Source: Peltaster fructicola
Taxonomy: Eukaryota > Ascomycota > Dothideomycetes
NCBI GenBank assembly: GCA_001592805.2
Contig: CP051139.1
Coordinates: 4,588,001 to 4,652,000, forward strand
Length of the DNA stretch: 64,000 nt
Reading direction: 5' to 3'
Shown: one piece after another, positions 30,580 to 40,591 of the stretch
Layout: every line of letters starts with the position of its first letter
Numbering within the stretch: the first letter of the stretch is position 1
Program-made: the position numbers and the translations under genes
Notes under the pieces: generated by a model
What the model saw: only the letters and a program-made list of their open reading frames with translations
Told to the model about the DNA's origin: nothing
Database searches by the model: none

Positions 30580-31621
30580 GGTTAGCTTCCCAGCCGCCTG
30601 TGTGTGTCGTACTGTAGTGAGAGCGCAGACATCTAGAGCTGGAGTGTTTTGCGCCTATTTGGTGGTTGTTGTCGATGATGTACGAGCTACGACGTGTGCC
30701 GTAGCACCACAGAGAGCTTGGAGTGAAGTCAAAATGCTGACTCATCGCAGCTTACCAGATGGCTTCAGACTTTTGCTACTGGACGTTCCAGGCAAGCACT
30801 CACTCCTGAAGACTGCTAGACATGTGCTGGACGCTCGTATCTCCATTCTGGAGCATGGCGAAAAGTTTTCGTGGCTCACTAACTTGGCGTAGCAGCACTT
30901 CAATGTTGTCCTAAGTGCTTGAGCTGGTTGTGTGCTGCTCACAATTGACAGCACCTACACCCACGAAGGCACTTCGGTGAAATTGCACCCTGGTCCAGCA
31001 CTGTCAGAATGAATGCATCTCGACGTCAAAGGTGGAGACGAGGACGCCTCTTTGACAGGGTATTGAGTTGGCTTGCAATTCTTTGTTCAGCTAGAGATCG
31101 TCCTCAATGCTTCGATACACTTTTCACTCCGCAACCGCGGTTTACTGCAAGAGCACACCAATACAGTCCACTGTCGCGTACGACCAAAGCAAGATCTAGT
31201 GTGCCACCATCCGGCCACTATAGCATAAAAGACGGAAGATGAAGCCCACCAGTTCATTGTGACAACCTCTGAGCCGCGTCTGCATTTCAACATTGTCTTT
31301 GCGTCTATTTTCATCTGTGTCGCGGTGTCTGCTTGATCCGGCGACTTATGAAGCTTTTCGATCGGCCTACATCCTTGCTCCGATGCAGCCTCATATGCAG
31401 CTAGCAATTCAATAAGAGGTTCTCCGTGACACAACGGGTTTTGGCCGAGGACATGGAGCACCAGGATCAGCATTGGACAGGTCATCATACCGATCTCTCC
31501 CTGCAACGCTCATGGCGTCTCAAGCTAGTTTGCTAGACTGAGGTGAGTAGCCATGGCATTTCATAAGGTCCCTTGAGTTTGTTCTGAGCTCGTTCTTCAT
31601 CCAACGTCTTCTTCGAGAGCC
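30580..31621. other. Intergenic region between divergent genes
   Basis: About 1 kb upstream of the transcription factor and of the secreted protein gene. A 139-codon minus-strand frame (31506-31087) has no recognised domain, and I see no RNA gene or repeat. Confidence 0.35.
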
Positions 31622-32673
31622 ATGATTGTTCAAAGAATTACATTCGTTCTTGCATGCATCACACCCCTGGTACTCTGCGTATGCGAGTCGTACGGCATAG
31701 ACTTTCAGAACGGTGGTACATACTTCCAGAACTCGCTCTCCACAGATCCTTTTACAGCCTTGGAAGAGTTTGAAGGTTGCCAGAACGATACCGCACATAA
31801 CGTCTTCGTCGATCCACAAGGCGATCAGTCTGAGTGCTCCGAGACGGCGCTCACACCAGACGACGTACCGCAATTGATCACTTGCAGTCAGTGGCCTAAG
31901 AATCAGCTCTATACTGGGGAGTGGTCGCTCATTGTGGTTTCCAACAATGGTAATGGGGATCCAATCGCCTACCAGAGGGACTTCTCCTTGATTGTTGGCC
32001 CACAGCAAACCTTGACAGCTGCTACACCTACGATTACCGGCGGATCTGCAGGCACAACGACAATCATTCCACCACCTGCTTCGACTGTCATCACGAAAGG
32101 CATTCTCGAATTCACGGACAGTGTTCGACTGACAGTGACAGCATCGACAACGACTGTCGTTCCCGCTTCATGCTCAACGACTCCTACATCGTCGATCAAG
32201 GATCCATTAGCTTCGCTGATTCCCTCGGTCTTAGGCGAGCTGAATGCTGTTGCGTCCAGTGTGATCAATGGCGGCAGAAAACGTTCGGAGCCAACGCCTC
32301 TGCCGGCTCTTGCCAAGTTCAAGAGAGAATTGCTGGAAGGTCGAACGGTCAACGAGGAAACCAAAGCTGCCTTTGTCGAGGCGCGCAGGGCAGCGTTGAA
32401 GCTTGCAAAGCGAGCTCCCGATGCTCCCACGATCACCGTTACACCTCAGCCTGTGTATGTCACTTCGACTGTGACGGCTGAGAGCACTACTGTGACGCAG
32501 ACGTTGTACGTGCTGTTCCACATCACCACGATCTCAACGACCGTAACCACAACGTAAGTCTGGTATGCTACCTATGTGATTCTGTTAACCGCTTTAGATC
32601 TACAAGCACTATTAGGACCGCATCTTCAGGAGCTGCAGCTTCGTGTTCTAGTGCTGGAGGAGTCTTGGTGTAG
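31622..32673 (+). CDS. Secreted Ser/Thr-rich protein with dibasic (Kex2-type) sites
   Basis: Two exons (31622-32553 and 32598-32673) join in phase 2 across a 44-nt intron to give 335 residues. The N-terminus MIVQRITFVLACITPLVLCVC is a signal peptide. An N-terminal globular part (about residues 20-130) with YGIDFQNGGTYFQNS and TCSQWPKNQLYTGEWSLIVVSN resembles fungal wall-associated 'fibronectin/Ig-like' leaders but I cannot name it. A Thr/Ser-rich region follows. Residues ~220-275 contain several dibasic sites (GGRKR, KFKR, LAKR) suited to Kex2 processing. The last exon ends in a hydrophobic AGGVLV tail that is weak for a GPI signal. It is probably an O-glycosylated extracellular protein, possibly cleaved into peptides; this is inference. 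Confidence 0.72.
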
Positions 32674-33284
32674 GAGCAGCTGTGACCTGCAGAGCTTAGC
32701 GAGAGTGGTTCATGGCATGTCTGAGCGTGCTAGACTCGGGGAGTGTTGCTGGGATCATCTACAGCTTCTCTGGACGGTTGACAGTCATACCATGCTGCTT
32801 GCCGCTACAGAGACGTCAGGTTGCTGCTAGAGTCATGGCTAACGGTATCATGCCACAGTCAGTCCCGGTTATGGCTACAGATTGACGACCGTCTTCTTGC
32901 TTGAACGAGCCAGAGTATCAGCTGTTGGGCATTAGCAATGATATAGACAGACAATGCAGTATGTCTCCCTGCTGATTGACGAACTGTACCGTGTATTGTT
33001 AGACGCCGTTCGGAACGACCGTGATGCCTTCAATGTCGGAGCGTCCAGCCGAAATTCCGAGCTATCGGCCGACGAGCTGACGACCCAAACCAGGGTGTAG
33101 TATGGGCTACGAACATGTCAACGACATGATATGTATACCAATCGATAGCCCTTGACGTGGCGATGCTGCTGGTAGTAATGACGATGTCGTATCTCCAGAT
33201 TTGCGGTGCCGAGTGTTGATATGGCTCCAAATCCCCAAAAGTCAACAAAAATCGAAAAATAAACCGCCACAGACGGCGGCAACA
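32674..33284. other. Intergenic region
   Basis: No supported gene between the secreted protein and the tRNA-Asn gene. The AT-rich run just past the tRNA 3' end (T-rich on the minus strand, 33239-33262) may act as Pol III terminator. Confidence 0.4.
33262..33284 (-). terminator. Possible spacer and Pol III terminator region of tRNA-Asn
   Basis: Downstream of the discriminator base the minus strand reads a GC-rich hairpin (GCCGCCGTCTGTGGCGG), then runs of T from about 33262 on. The T runs are split (TTTATTTTTCG), with one run of five. Placement of the real termination site is inferred. Confidence 0.35.
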
Positions 33285-33418
33285 CTCCTCCGGTCAGGAT
33301 TGAACTGACAGCCTCCAGATGCACCGTGGGATAACAGTCTGACTTGAAAGGGATTAGTCCATGAGCCATAATGATCGAGAGAACCACATACCGCGCTAGC
33401 CAATTGCGCCACGGAGGA
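33285..33418 (-). tRNA. tRNA-Asn(GTT) containing two introns, one non-canonical
   Basis: The acceptor arm TCCTCCG (33418-33412) pairs perfectly with CGGAGGA (33292-33286), discriminator G. The D arm is GCGC-AATTGGCTA-GCGC; the T arm is GTCAG-TTCAATC-CTGAC with no mismatch; the variable loop is AGGCT. The anticodon stem is TCAGA (33342-33338) with TCTGG, and the loop CTGTTA-A reads GTT. To obtain this fold two inserts must be removed. One is 11 nt after position 37 (33331-33321), the normal tRNA intron site. The other is 49 nt after position 26 (33391-33343). With both removed the tRNA is 74 nt, the usual length for tRNA-Asn, and every stem pairs. A box (TGGCGCAATTGG) and B box (AGTTCAATCC) are intact. 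The perfect stems argue for a functional gene. Confidence 0.82.
33343..33391 (-). other. 49-nt spliceosomal-intron-like insert inside tRNA-Asn
   Basis: Lies between the D arm and the anticodon arm (after nucleotide 26). Its first bases are GTATGT, a consensus fungal 5' splice site. GGACTAATC (CTAAT branch-point type) lies about 13 nt before the 3' end, and it ends TTTCAAG. Length and layout match the 41-50 nt introns of protein genes in this window. An alternative boundary shifted by one G gives the same tRNA. Confidence 0.7.
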
Positions 33419-34200
33419 AGGAATGATGGAGCTGGGGGCCTCATGGCTCATAGAGGACAGTCAGAGCAATCTCCAGTGAGAGCCTCGGCTGCACAGTCTG
33501 ACTGGGTGGCTGTAGGGTGCCGGAAGCAGCCAAAAAGCAGTGCCAAGCCTTTTGTGACCACCGAATTCGGTCCGGGGGTGGACACCATGAACCAAGCGGC
33601 TCAGACGATCGATGATGACCTGATAGATGTGACTGCAAGTTTTCGAGTCTTCTCGGCAAGTATTGGGCCTGTAATCATCCATCGAAGTCCGAATTGAAGT
33701 CGGGACGACATACTGGAGACCGTGACGATGACATGAAGGCACACAGAGCTCAGGATAAGAAAGAGATCAGACGAGGACACACAAAGGAAGCACAGGAACT
33801 TACTATCATAGACAGTTTCGATTTGGACCTTATAGGAATGTAGAACGTACTACAGGTGACGTCCAGCTTGACAAAGCGGAGCGAGAGAAGGTTCGAAGAA
33901 ATGATAGTAGATACTATGACACTACCGTCATGAGCTATCTTGTACAGCCATTCTCGAAGACAACACCAGGAGCCGCAGGACGACGGCTTCAGCAGTGTCC
34001 TTTCGAGTCGTCATACCACCACTCAGTCACTGAGTCTACTCTTGAAGTCGGTATCCGGGCCAGCTGCAGTTGCATTCAACGCCAGTGGGTGGTTGCAACA
34101 AGATCGGCAAAGTCGTCGTGCCATCGCTCAATCGCTGGAGGTATACTCTGCGTAGGTAGCCGCCCTCTAAATGTATCCTTTTGTGGAATATCGTCATTCA
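33419..34200. other. Intergenic region
   Basis: Open frames on both strands (for example 33371-33697 plus, 33742-33461 minus) overlap one another and the tRNA and lack family resemblance. No gene is called. Confidence 0.35.
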
Positions 34201-35622
34201 TCATGCATAGCAGAGTCCACCCTGCTCATCAACCGTCCAGTCTCCGGAGAGTCCCTTACAGTTGGGTACGTGCTCTGCCTGCTTCTCAATCACTGCCAGT
34301 TTGACACCGGCTGGACCTTTTTCCTTGCTGAGAAGTCTTTTGGCCCAGTCTGCGATAGCTGGCTCAGCGGTTTCGTCTCGCGCTTGTCGAAGGAACGGAA
34401 TGAGACTGCTACCGCCAGTACCCTTGAGGCTCTTCTTGTCGTCCTTCGGCCGACTGGCCAGATTGATCTTCTTTGTTATCGAGGTTCCATCTTTTGCCTT
34501 CTTAGACTGTACGATGATATACCTGCTGACGATCTGAATGTGCTTGTCACGTAGAGCGCTCAGCATTGCTAGAGCAGCATCATAAGCCAAAGTCAGAGCT
34601 GTATCCTTGGAGTGTGACTCAACGAATGCACGGATATTTGCGATCTTCTCCACCTGTGCAAGGAACCTTGCGTGTGGTCCTGGCATGTATTTGCGCATTT
34701 CATGGATGAAATTCGGCGGCGGGGCTCGCTTTTTCATCGTCTCTGCATCTGCCCTTTCGCCAGTCGGGCGGTGCTGCACACTAAGCACCACATCGAAGAA
34801 CTGAAAGATGCTGCTCTGAGCATTGCTGCCGCCAGAATACTGCACGTATCGCTGCTTGTGCATAGGTCCTCCGTTATCGAAGATGACACCATTAGGTAGG
34901 CCAGCGTCGGCCATGTTCTTGCTGCCTGCTAGGAAAGGACGAATGCGATTGTAGAAGACATACGGATCGCAGTGCTCGTACATCTGCGAGAGGAGCGCGC
35001 CTAGCTCATCAAGCCGTTCGGCAAAAGCCCGAAGAGCTTTAGTTACTGCTGCGATGTCACCTTGACGAACCGACTCGATCGCAGACAGCATGAGCGGGAT
35101 GGCTGCTGCGCCCCTTGCTTCGATGGCGACCGATATCAGGTAGAACCACTTCTCATCCATAGAACCAGTGAAGGTATGGATGGCATCCAGGTTGGCCAGA
35201 GTATCTGTCCGCTCGGCCTCAAATAAAGGTTTCCAGTTCCAAAGGACGACACTGGCGTATGTCGCGACTGAAGGCACTTCGAGGTGCTTGCAAGTGGCCA
35301 GGAACGGTACACTTATCGATGGAGGTACTCTTTCTGCAGGCTTGTCTTCAGCCCAGATGTATGCATGTGTCATGAATGCTAGTATACAATATGCTCGTCG
35401 CCACTCTGCTTCCGATTTCAATGTGGCAGTGGACAACACTGGCATAGCATTGACCGTGCCTCGCAATCTCTTACTCAGGATCAAGCCTTGCAGGTTCCGT
35501 ACAATATGTTCCCATGGCTGGAAGTAGTCGTCTGACAGACTCTCGAGTGGTGGTGCGGTTGGCAGGAAGCCATTGGTAGGCGAGACGTCGTAGTCCTCGA
35601 GGACTGGGATCGCCGTTGACAT
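34201..35622 (-). CDS. Indoleamine 2,3-dioxygenase
   Basis: Single exon, 473 residues from MSTAIPVLEDYDVSPTNGFLP (start at 35622; a longer open frame begins at 35667 but the family starts here). IDO is a heme enzyme that opens the indole ring of tryptophan to N-formylkynurenine, the first step of the kynurenine route to NAD. Family landmarks are the N-terminal EDYDVSPTNGFLP, WNWKP, IAIEARGAAAIP-like and FYNRIRPFLAGSKN segments. GGSNAQSSIFQFFDVVL and MRKYMPGPHARFL also match, the last with the proximal heme His at residue 317. Fungi often have two or three IDO paralogues (BNA2-type and low-affinity ones); which one this is cannot be told. No other NAD-synthesis gene is nearby. Confidence 0.93.
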   Translation of the reverse strand: MSTAIPVLEDYDVSPTNGFLPTAPPLESLSDDYFQPWEHIVRNLQGLILSKRLRGTVNAMPVLSTATLKSEAEWRRAYCILAFMTHAYIWAEDKPAERVPPSISVPFLATCKHLEVPSVATYASVVLWNWKPLFEAERTDTLANLDAIHTFTGSMDEKWFYLISVAIEARGAAAIPLMLSAIESVRQGDIAAVTKALRAFAERLDELGALLSQMYEHCDPYVFYNRIRPFLAGSKNMADAGLPNGVIFDNGGPMHKQRYVQYSGGSNAQSSIFQFFDVVLSVQHRPTGERADAETMKKRAPPPNFIHEMRKYMPGPHARFLAQVEKIANIRAFVESHSKDTALTLAYDAALAMLSALRDKHIQIVSRYIIVQSKKAKDGTSITKKINLASRPKDDKKSLKGTGGSSLIPFLRQARDETAEPAIADWAKRLLSKEKGPAGVKLAVIEKQAEHVPNCKGLSGDWTVDEQGGLCYA

Positions 35623-37245
35623 GACTGTGTGCAATAGCCAGACGCAGGCTTGCGACGCAGGAGACAAAGGTCTACACGCAACGCAGCAAGCCCAGCCGTA
35701 CGGTTCTCCTTGCTAATGGTCGTAAGTGTCGCGTGTCGTGTGAAAATCACAACGGATGGAGGCGGTTTTGGGTCGTTGAGGCTCTCGTCGTCTAGTAAGG
35801 CCGGTCGCGGCGCTGGTGGAGAATGGTGAAATTTGTCTCGACGGATGATGTCGGGTAATGATGATGTGCCTGTAGACGTGAGAGTGAGATGCAGAACGGC
35901 AGGGAAGAAGCGAGTGAAGAGGAGCAGGCTATGTAGATGACAGAATAGAAGAGCCTGCCCTACGGATGGAAGGCTTTCTTACGGCAACCTTCTCGATCTT
36001 TTACTAAGCCGTGTACCAAAAGCAAGCGATGAGGCTAGGACGAAGTCTTTGTTGTGCGAGCAGATAGCGCCCACGAGGACTGCGCGTCCAATGGCAGACA
36101 CATGGTGGTGATCAAGCACTGTCAGGAACTGCCGGATGTGTCCTCATAGGTGCTCTGTCGTTCTATCGTGCGATGTCGATGTCGATGACATGACGTTGTT
36201 GTCTGCGGCAAACCCTCCATGTGCGCGTAGCCGAGCTTTGCGGCTAGGCCTCTGACCTCATCTCTTTCTGCTGACTCCAGTCTTGTTCACCACGTCGTTA
36301 CGCCTAATTGTTATTGGGACCGCCACGCGCAATGCCAATTGAGCCGCTTAACTGTTCGCTTTCACCTGCCATGCGCCATTCTTGTCATCGAGCGCGCATC
36401 CTTGTGATAGCGGCCATATCGATGGTCTCAAGAAGTACACTAAACGACGGTATGACTAACACGTTAGCACAGTGTCAAGTCAGCATGAGATTATTCTTCA
36501 TCTCATGATGACGATCGGTATCGCTACTCCTGCTTACTGGATCCATGGCTGAGGCTGGAATTGCAGCTGAGATGGATCCTGTGCACGCAACAGGACCATT
36601 GGCGCCATAGTTGAAGAGACTGGTACATTCATTATCTGCGCCAGGCACCGGTCGCACACGAATAGCACTGGTATTTGTTGGGATCAACGTCTTGTTGCTA
36701 GCCGTGCGTCTTCGCACTATTACCGACTTAACAACGATCAACTCGTTTGTCTCAGACGAATTGTGAATTCACAGATCTCGCAGGAATGCGTATGGTGCAA
36801 GTATTTGCGATCTTGCTAGCAAGCATATTTCCTGCACATCAGATCAGACAAGAAGGGAGAGTCGCTCCAACCACAAGGTTCGTCGGTGAGCATACGAACA
36901 CTTACCATCCTCTTACACTACTAACTTGATCATAACAGATCAGATCCCGCCTATTCCTCCTGCTTACTAGCGACATACCATTGGTAGAAAGTATGGCAGA
37001 CGATACTGCTCGTGTGCTTGGCAGGTAATGTAAAGTCTGCCGAACAAAGTCCTCCCACCGCCACTGTCGCTGCTGCTGCTGCTCTCGAGTCGAGCAGGGC
37101 GACTCCATCCGGTTCCAGTCTCGACATACACTCTTTGCGACAAGATTGACCATCCCGAAGAACTCGCGTCTGCAATAGCCTCACCTCGAGTGAGATAGCG
37201 ATCTGCCGCATCTTCACAAGCTGTCCTGTGCACAACAATCCCTTC
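35623..37245. other. Gene-poor intergenic region
   Basis: I see no gene with family resemblance. Short open frames (60-100 codons) occur on both strands, for example 37266-36967 minus. The region leads into a 13-bp tandem array. Confidence 0.35.
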
Positions 37246-37359
37246 GTTCTCACAATCCGTTCTCACAATCCGTTCTCACAATCCGTTCTCACAATCCGTT
37301 CTCACAATCCGTTCTCACAATCCGTTCTCACAATCCGTTCTCACAATCCGTTCTCACAA
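37246..37359. repeat. 13-bp tandem array (minisatellite)
   Basis: Eight exact copies of GTTCTCACAATCC plus a 10-base partial ninth, with no spacer. Copies are identical, which suggests recent expansion. It lies in non-coding DNA. Confidence 0.97.
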
Positions 37360-38094
37360 GCATCTGCTGAACAATCCTCATAGCATGTATCTGGCAAGTC
37401 GGCGATGACGAGAACGTCAAGGAGACATAGGAGGGTTAACCAGAGTATCACATGCTCGAGAACAAGAGGTGGGCAGTGGTGGCAAACCGATAACTGGAGA
37501 GGTGCCTGCTACCAGGCAAGGTGTACTTATAGCTGAGCAGGCATGAATGCTTATTGTTTCGTTGCAGTGAGATACAGATCTTATACATGGAGCGTCCGCG
37601 CCTTGTTGATGTCCTACACAGTGGCATGTGTCTGTCAGAGGGATGTTGCCTTGCTCTGTATGTCATTGTGGCATGATGTTGCGCCATCTGTCCAGCCTCC
37701 CCAAGACGGCAGTACGCTCTGCTACAACGCCTGGCACCGCTGACATGGGGACCTTGACTCGGTTTTCCCAAGGCGTCAGCACTGTTTCGTTGTTCTCACA
37801 TGGCATGGTCAATGCTGGGATCTCACTGCGAAAGGCACTTGGTGAAGACGGCCAAGATGTGTGTATTGATGTATATAGGAAGCAAAAACATAACCTTTCC
37901 TCATCCCCAACCCTTAGGAACCCGTTGATCTTCCTTCTCCTTGCCTGCCTCGAAATAGTCTACCATCTCAGCATCCAGCTGCGTGCCCTCTGCTGCTGCT
38001 GCTGTGGCGATAGTGGTGGTGGTGGTGAAGGAGGAGGTGGCAGTGGCAGTGGCCACCTCTATACCTGCTTGGCAGGTCTTTTCTTCCTCGGCCT
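37360..38094. other. Intergenic region with GT/GGT-rich end
   Basis: Just downstream (minus strand) of the trinucleotide-rich gene. From 38090 to 37925 the minus strand reads an open, coding-like stretch (AEEEKTCQAG..., Thr- and Ala-rich runs, then DAEMVDYFEAGKEKE). It may be a further exon of the gene at 38095-38487 in another frame. No joining intron could be settled. Confidence 0.35.
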
Positions 38095-38327
38095 TTAGGC
38101 ATCATCCTCAGCAGCACGCTTCTTGCCCTTCTGTGTATAGTCAGCTATCGAATCTTGCTGTGTGGTGTGCAGACTTACTGAGCGAGCACGGCACTCTCCG
38201 AGCACCACAGCACGCATTGCTTCGGCTGTCAATGGATGATCAAGATCAAGAATATTGCCACTATTCTTGAGGAAGGTGATGATGGCGGCGGCGGCAGCGG
38301 TGGTTGTTGTTGTCGTTATTGTTGTTG

Positions 38328-38369
<42 letters not shown>

Positions 38370-38487
38370 CTGCTTCTTCTTCTTCTTCTTCTTCTTCCTC
38401 TTCTCTTCTTCTCGTCGCCCTTTCTGGGCAGGCATCGTAACCCCGGAGACGCTCCTTGGCGCCACAATCGGAACAACGCTTCGTCAT
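38095..38487 (-). CDS. Small protein with poly-Glu/poly-Ala/poly-Thr tracts
   Basis: The start at 38487 gives MTKRCSDCGAKERLRGYDAC, then RRREEEE..., a run of Ala, Thr-rich runs and more Ala. A more normal C-terminal part reads IITFLKNSGNILDLDHPL, then AEAMRAVVLGECRARS and KGKKRAAEDDA. A probable intron (38178-38131, GTAAGT to CAG, 48 nt) is a multiple of three and lacks a stop; spliced length is 114 residues. I do not recognise the family. The Cys pairs at the start might bind zinc (inference). The basic/acidic tail KGKKRAAEDD could be a nuclear signal. The frame is open upstream to 38580, which would add ~30 hydrophobic residues. Confidence 0.5.
38283..38413. repeat. Compound trinucleotide microsatellite inside a coding region
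   Basis: On the plus strand GGC, then GTT, then GCT, then TCT repeats follow each other over about 130 bp. On the minus strand these encode Glu, Ala, Thr and Ala runs of the protein at 38095-38487. Confidence 0.93.
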
Positions 38488-39329
38488 AACTGACAGTTTC
38501 TTGTTTAAGAGAAAGGAGAGAGTAGTGAAGAAGAGAAGAGAAAGGGCGGCAGGAAATTGATGCAGAGAGGTGAAAACCAAAAGGGCCCACCATTCCCACC
38601 GGTGTCTAAGATGGAAGGCACGCTGTGCTCCTGCAGCACAATCTGCTGACGATGATGTAAAATTGCAGAAAGCGTTGTGGTGAACGTCAACGTAAACGTG
38701 GACTCTCAGTGTGCTATGTCGCCTCTAAGAATATCAATGCTGCATACTCCCAAGTCTGAGTCCAATGTGTTGTTCGCTTAACAGTTGAGAAGCAAGTGTG
38801 ACGAACCCAACATGCTGTATTCCTTGTGCTTTCCTCGGCATGCTCTTGCTTTCGCAAAACAGCAGCAAAACAGCAGGAACTGTGGCCGTGCCTTTAAAGG
38901 TGCACTTCGATCTGATCTTTGCTCAATAGAAAGCTTCTTCCTACATTCGAAACGACCATGGTATGTCTGGCTCCTGCTCAATGTCACTGTGTATTGAATG
39001 TCCTTCAAAAAGGCCATTCAGTGTTAGCACTGCCATGAACAACAGCCTTTACTTGTTACAAGCAATGCTGACTTCAGTCAGAAGCATAATCCGAATGTGA
39101 CCATTCAACCTACCGTGGAGGATCGTACCGTTACTCGGACAAATCTCTTCAAGGTGAGTGCTTCAGCCACAGTCGAGGACATCTCAATGCCGTCACAAGC
39201 AAAGGGCGTCTTGGCCATGACCTGCCTGAAGATACATCATTACTGAAATAGTCTCACAGAAGCCAGCAGGGAAGCCAGCAGAGAAGCCAGCAGAGTATAC
39301 ACCTGATCAATCCTCCATTGAGACCTCAA
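38488..39329. other. Gene-poor region with one coding-like stretch
   Basis: Around 39075-39235 the plus strand reads an open stretch (SQKHNPNVTIQPTVEDRT, then VSASATVEDISMPSQ). It could be an exon or a relic. A short CCAGCAG(A/G)GAAG repeat lies at 39261-39292. Nothing else is recognised. Confidence 0.3.
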
Positions 39330-39545
39330 CACTAGCCATTATGCAGAGGAGAGAGGTCGCAAGCGACCATACGAAGAGGTGGAGGCGGAGAGTTCGCGCG
39401 CCGAGGATGCCCTGTCGGGAGCGGAGGTCGTGGACGAAGCTGATGAATATGAGGAGGGCCACATCGAAGTCGAGATGGACGGCGTGGGAGTTGTGGCTGA
39501 AGCCAACCAGGGGTGCCCAGACGTCCGACAGCGTCTGCAAGGTAT
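39330..39545 (+). other. Exon-like acidic open frame, possible gene fragment
   Basis: About 70 codons read HYAEERGRKRPYEEVEAESS and then very acidic sequence (DEADEYEEGHIEVEMDG), ending at a GTATGT donor-like site near 39542. A nuclear-signal-like RGRKRP precedes the acid tract. I could not join it to other exons, and no family is recognised. Confidence 0.25.
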
Positions 39546-40591
39546 GTCCCAAATCCCTTCGCCAAGGCTGATGTGTTTGATGCAGTTGCTCGACGCCTAA
39601 CTGGAGAATCTATCAGCAAGCTGTGCAGCAAGACTGAAGGGCGGAGGTCCTCATGAACAAATCCTTTCTCGACTACATCTCAGGCTAGGAGTCTGGCTTG
39701 CTGGAGACCAATGCCTTGGGAAACTTATCAGAGCCATTCAAGCTGTGCCTTGGTTGCGAATCCTGGACAGTGGAGCTGCTACACCGCTTGACAACTTCGA
39801 GCGAATGTCTGGTCTACAAGGGGCTATACTTTAGGGTTCATGGCCAGGTACTGTTCGTCGGGTCCTCTTGTTGCTTGAAGTTTAGGATCGCCAGTCATAT
39901 CGACAGTATTGATCACAGCCGTTTGGGGGACCGGATATCGACGAGCATGTGGTACGGACTTGTGTTGAGAAGAAGGAACCCGAACGGTGCCGGTGGACTT
40001 CGCCTTCATCGCCATCAACACCATTCAAGAGGAATCCATACTCCTGGAGAACTTCACCTTCATCGCCATCAACACCAACCGAGTGGAAACCTTATCCCGG
40101 AGTTTCTGGAATCCATTGTGATTTCGATTGCGAGCACCCTTACACTGAGTTAACATTCGCCCTACTGGTCTTCAACAAGCGGACTGGATCGCCGGCGATG
40201 CCAAGTTTCCCTTGTCGACGGGCTACACCCAAGCATCTTGGAGGACTGTTCGCGTGGCTGCTACAGGAGCTCCATCACCACCAGCAGTACTAGGTACAAG
40301 AAGGTCGATTGGAGGATCGACAAAGTGCCCTGCCCGCACTGTTGTTGAGCGACGTCAAGCGATGCTACAGTGGTCTGCGGCCCTTTGCTGATATTAGCCT
40401 CAATGCTGTCAAAATTGGGGTTGATACGGGCGAAGGCAGAGACGGAAATTGCTTCTGATACATCGGGGATCGAGGTATCTTCAGATCGGCCTTGTGGACG
40501 GTTTATCAGGGCCTGGGGCTGGTGAAGTGGCTTCATGGTAGGCCTCGGGCGGGATGTAAGCAATTGGTCTCATCTTGCTGATACCGGGATC
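39546..40591. other. Gene-poor region with a 54-bp tandem duplication
   Basis: Open frames are short and unconvincing. A two-copy 54-bp tandem duplication occupies 39994-40101. Confidence 0.35.
39994..40101. repeat. 54-bp tandem duplication
   Basis: Two adjacent imperfect copies share ACTTC(G/A)CCTTCATCGCC and ATCAACACCA, 54 bp apart. The period is a multiple of three, and the plus strand stays open across both copies. Confidence 0.8.

Noticed and set aside
31087-31506. A CX9C-type mitochondrial protein on the minus strand
   Set aside because: Cys spacing does not fit twin CX9C pairs, and the frame has no start context or conserved helix.
33371-33697. 108-codon plus-strand frame across the tRNA
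   Set aside because: It begins inside the antisense of tRNA-Asn; the tRNA explains this sequence better.
37246-37359. 13-bp repeats as a CRISPR-like array
   Set aside because: There are no spacers between copies, and the host is a eukaryote. It is a plain minisatellite.
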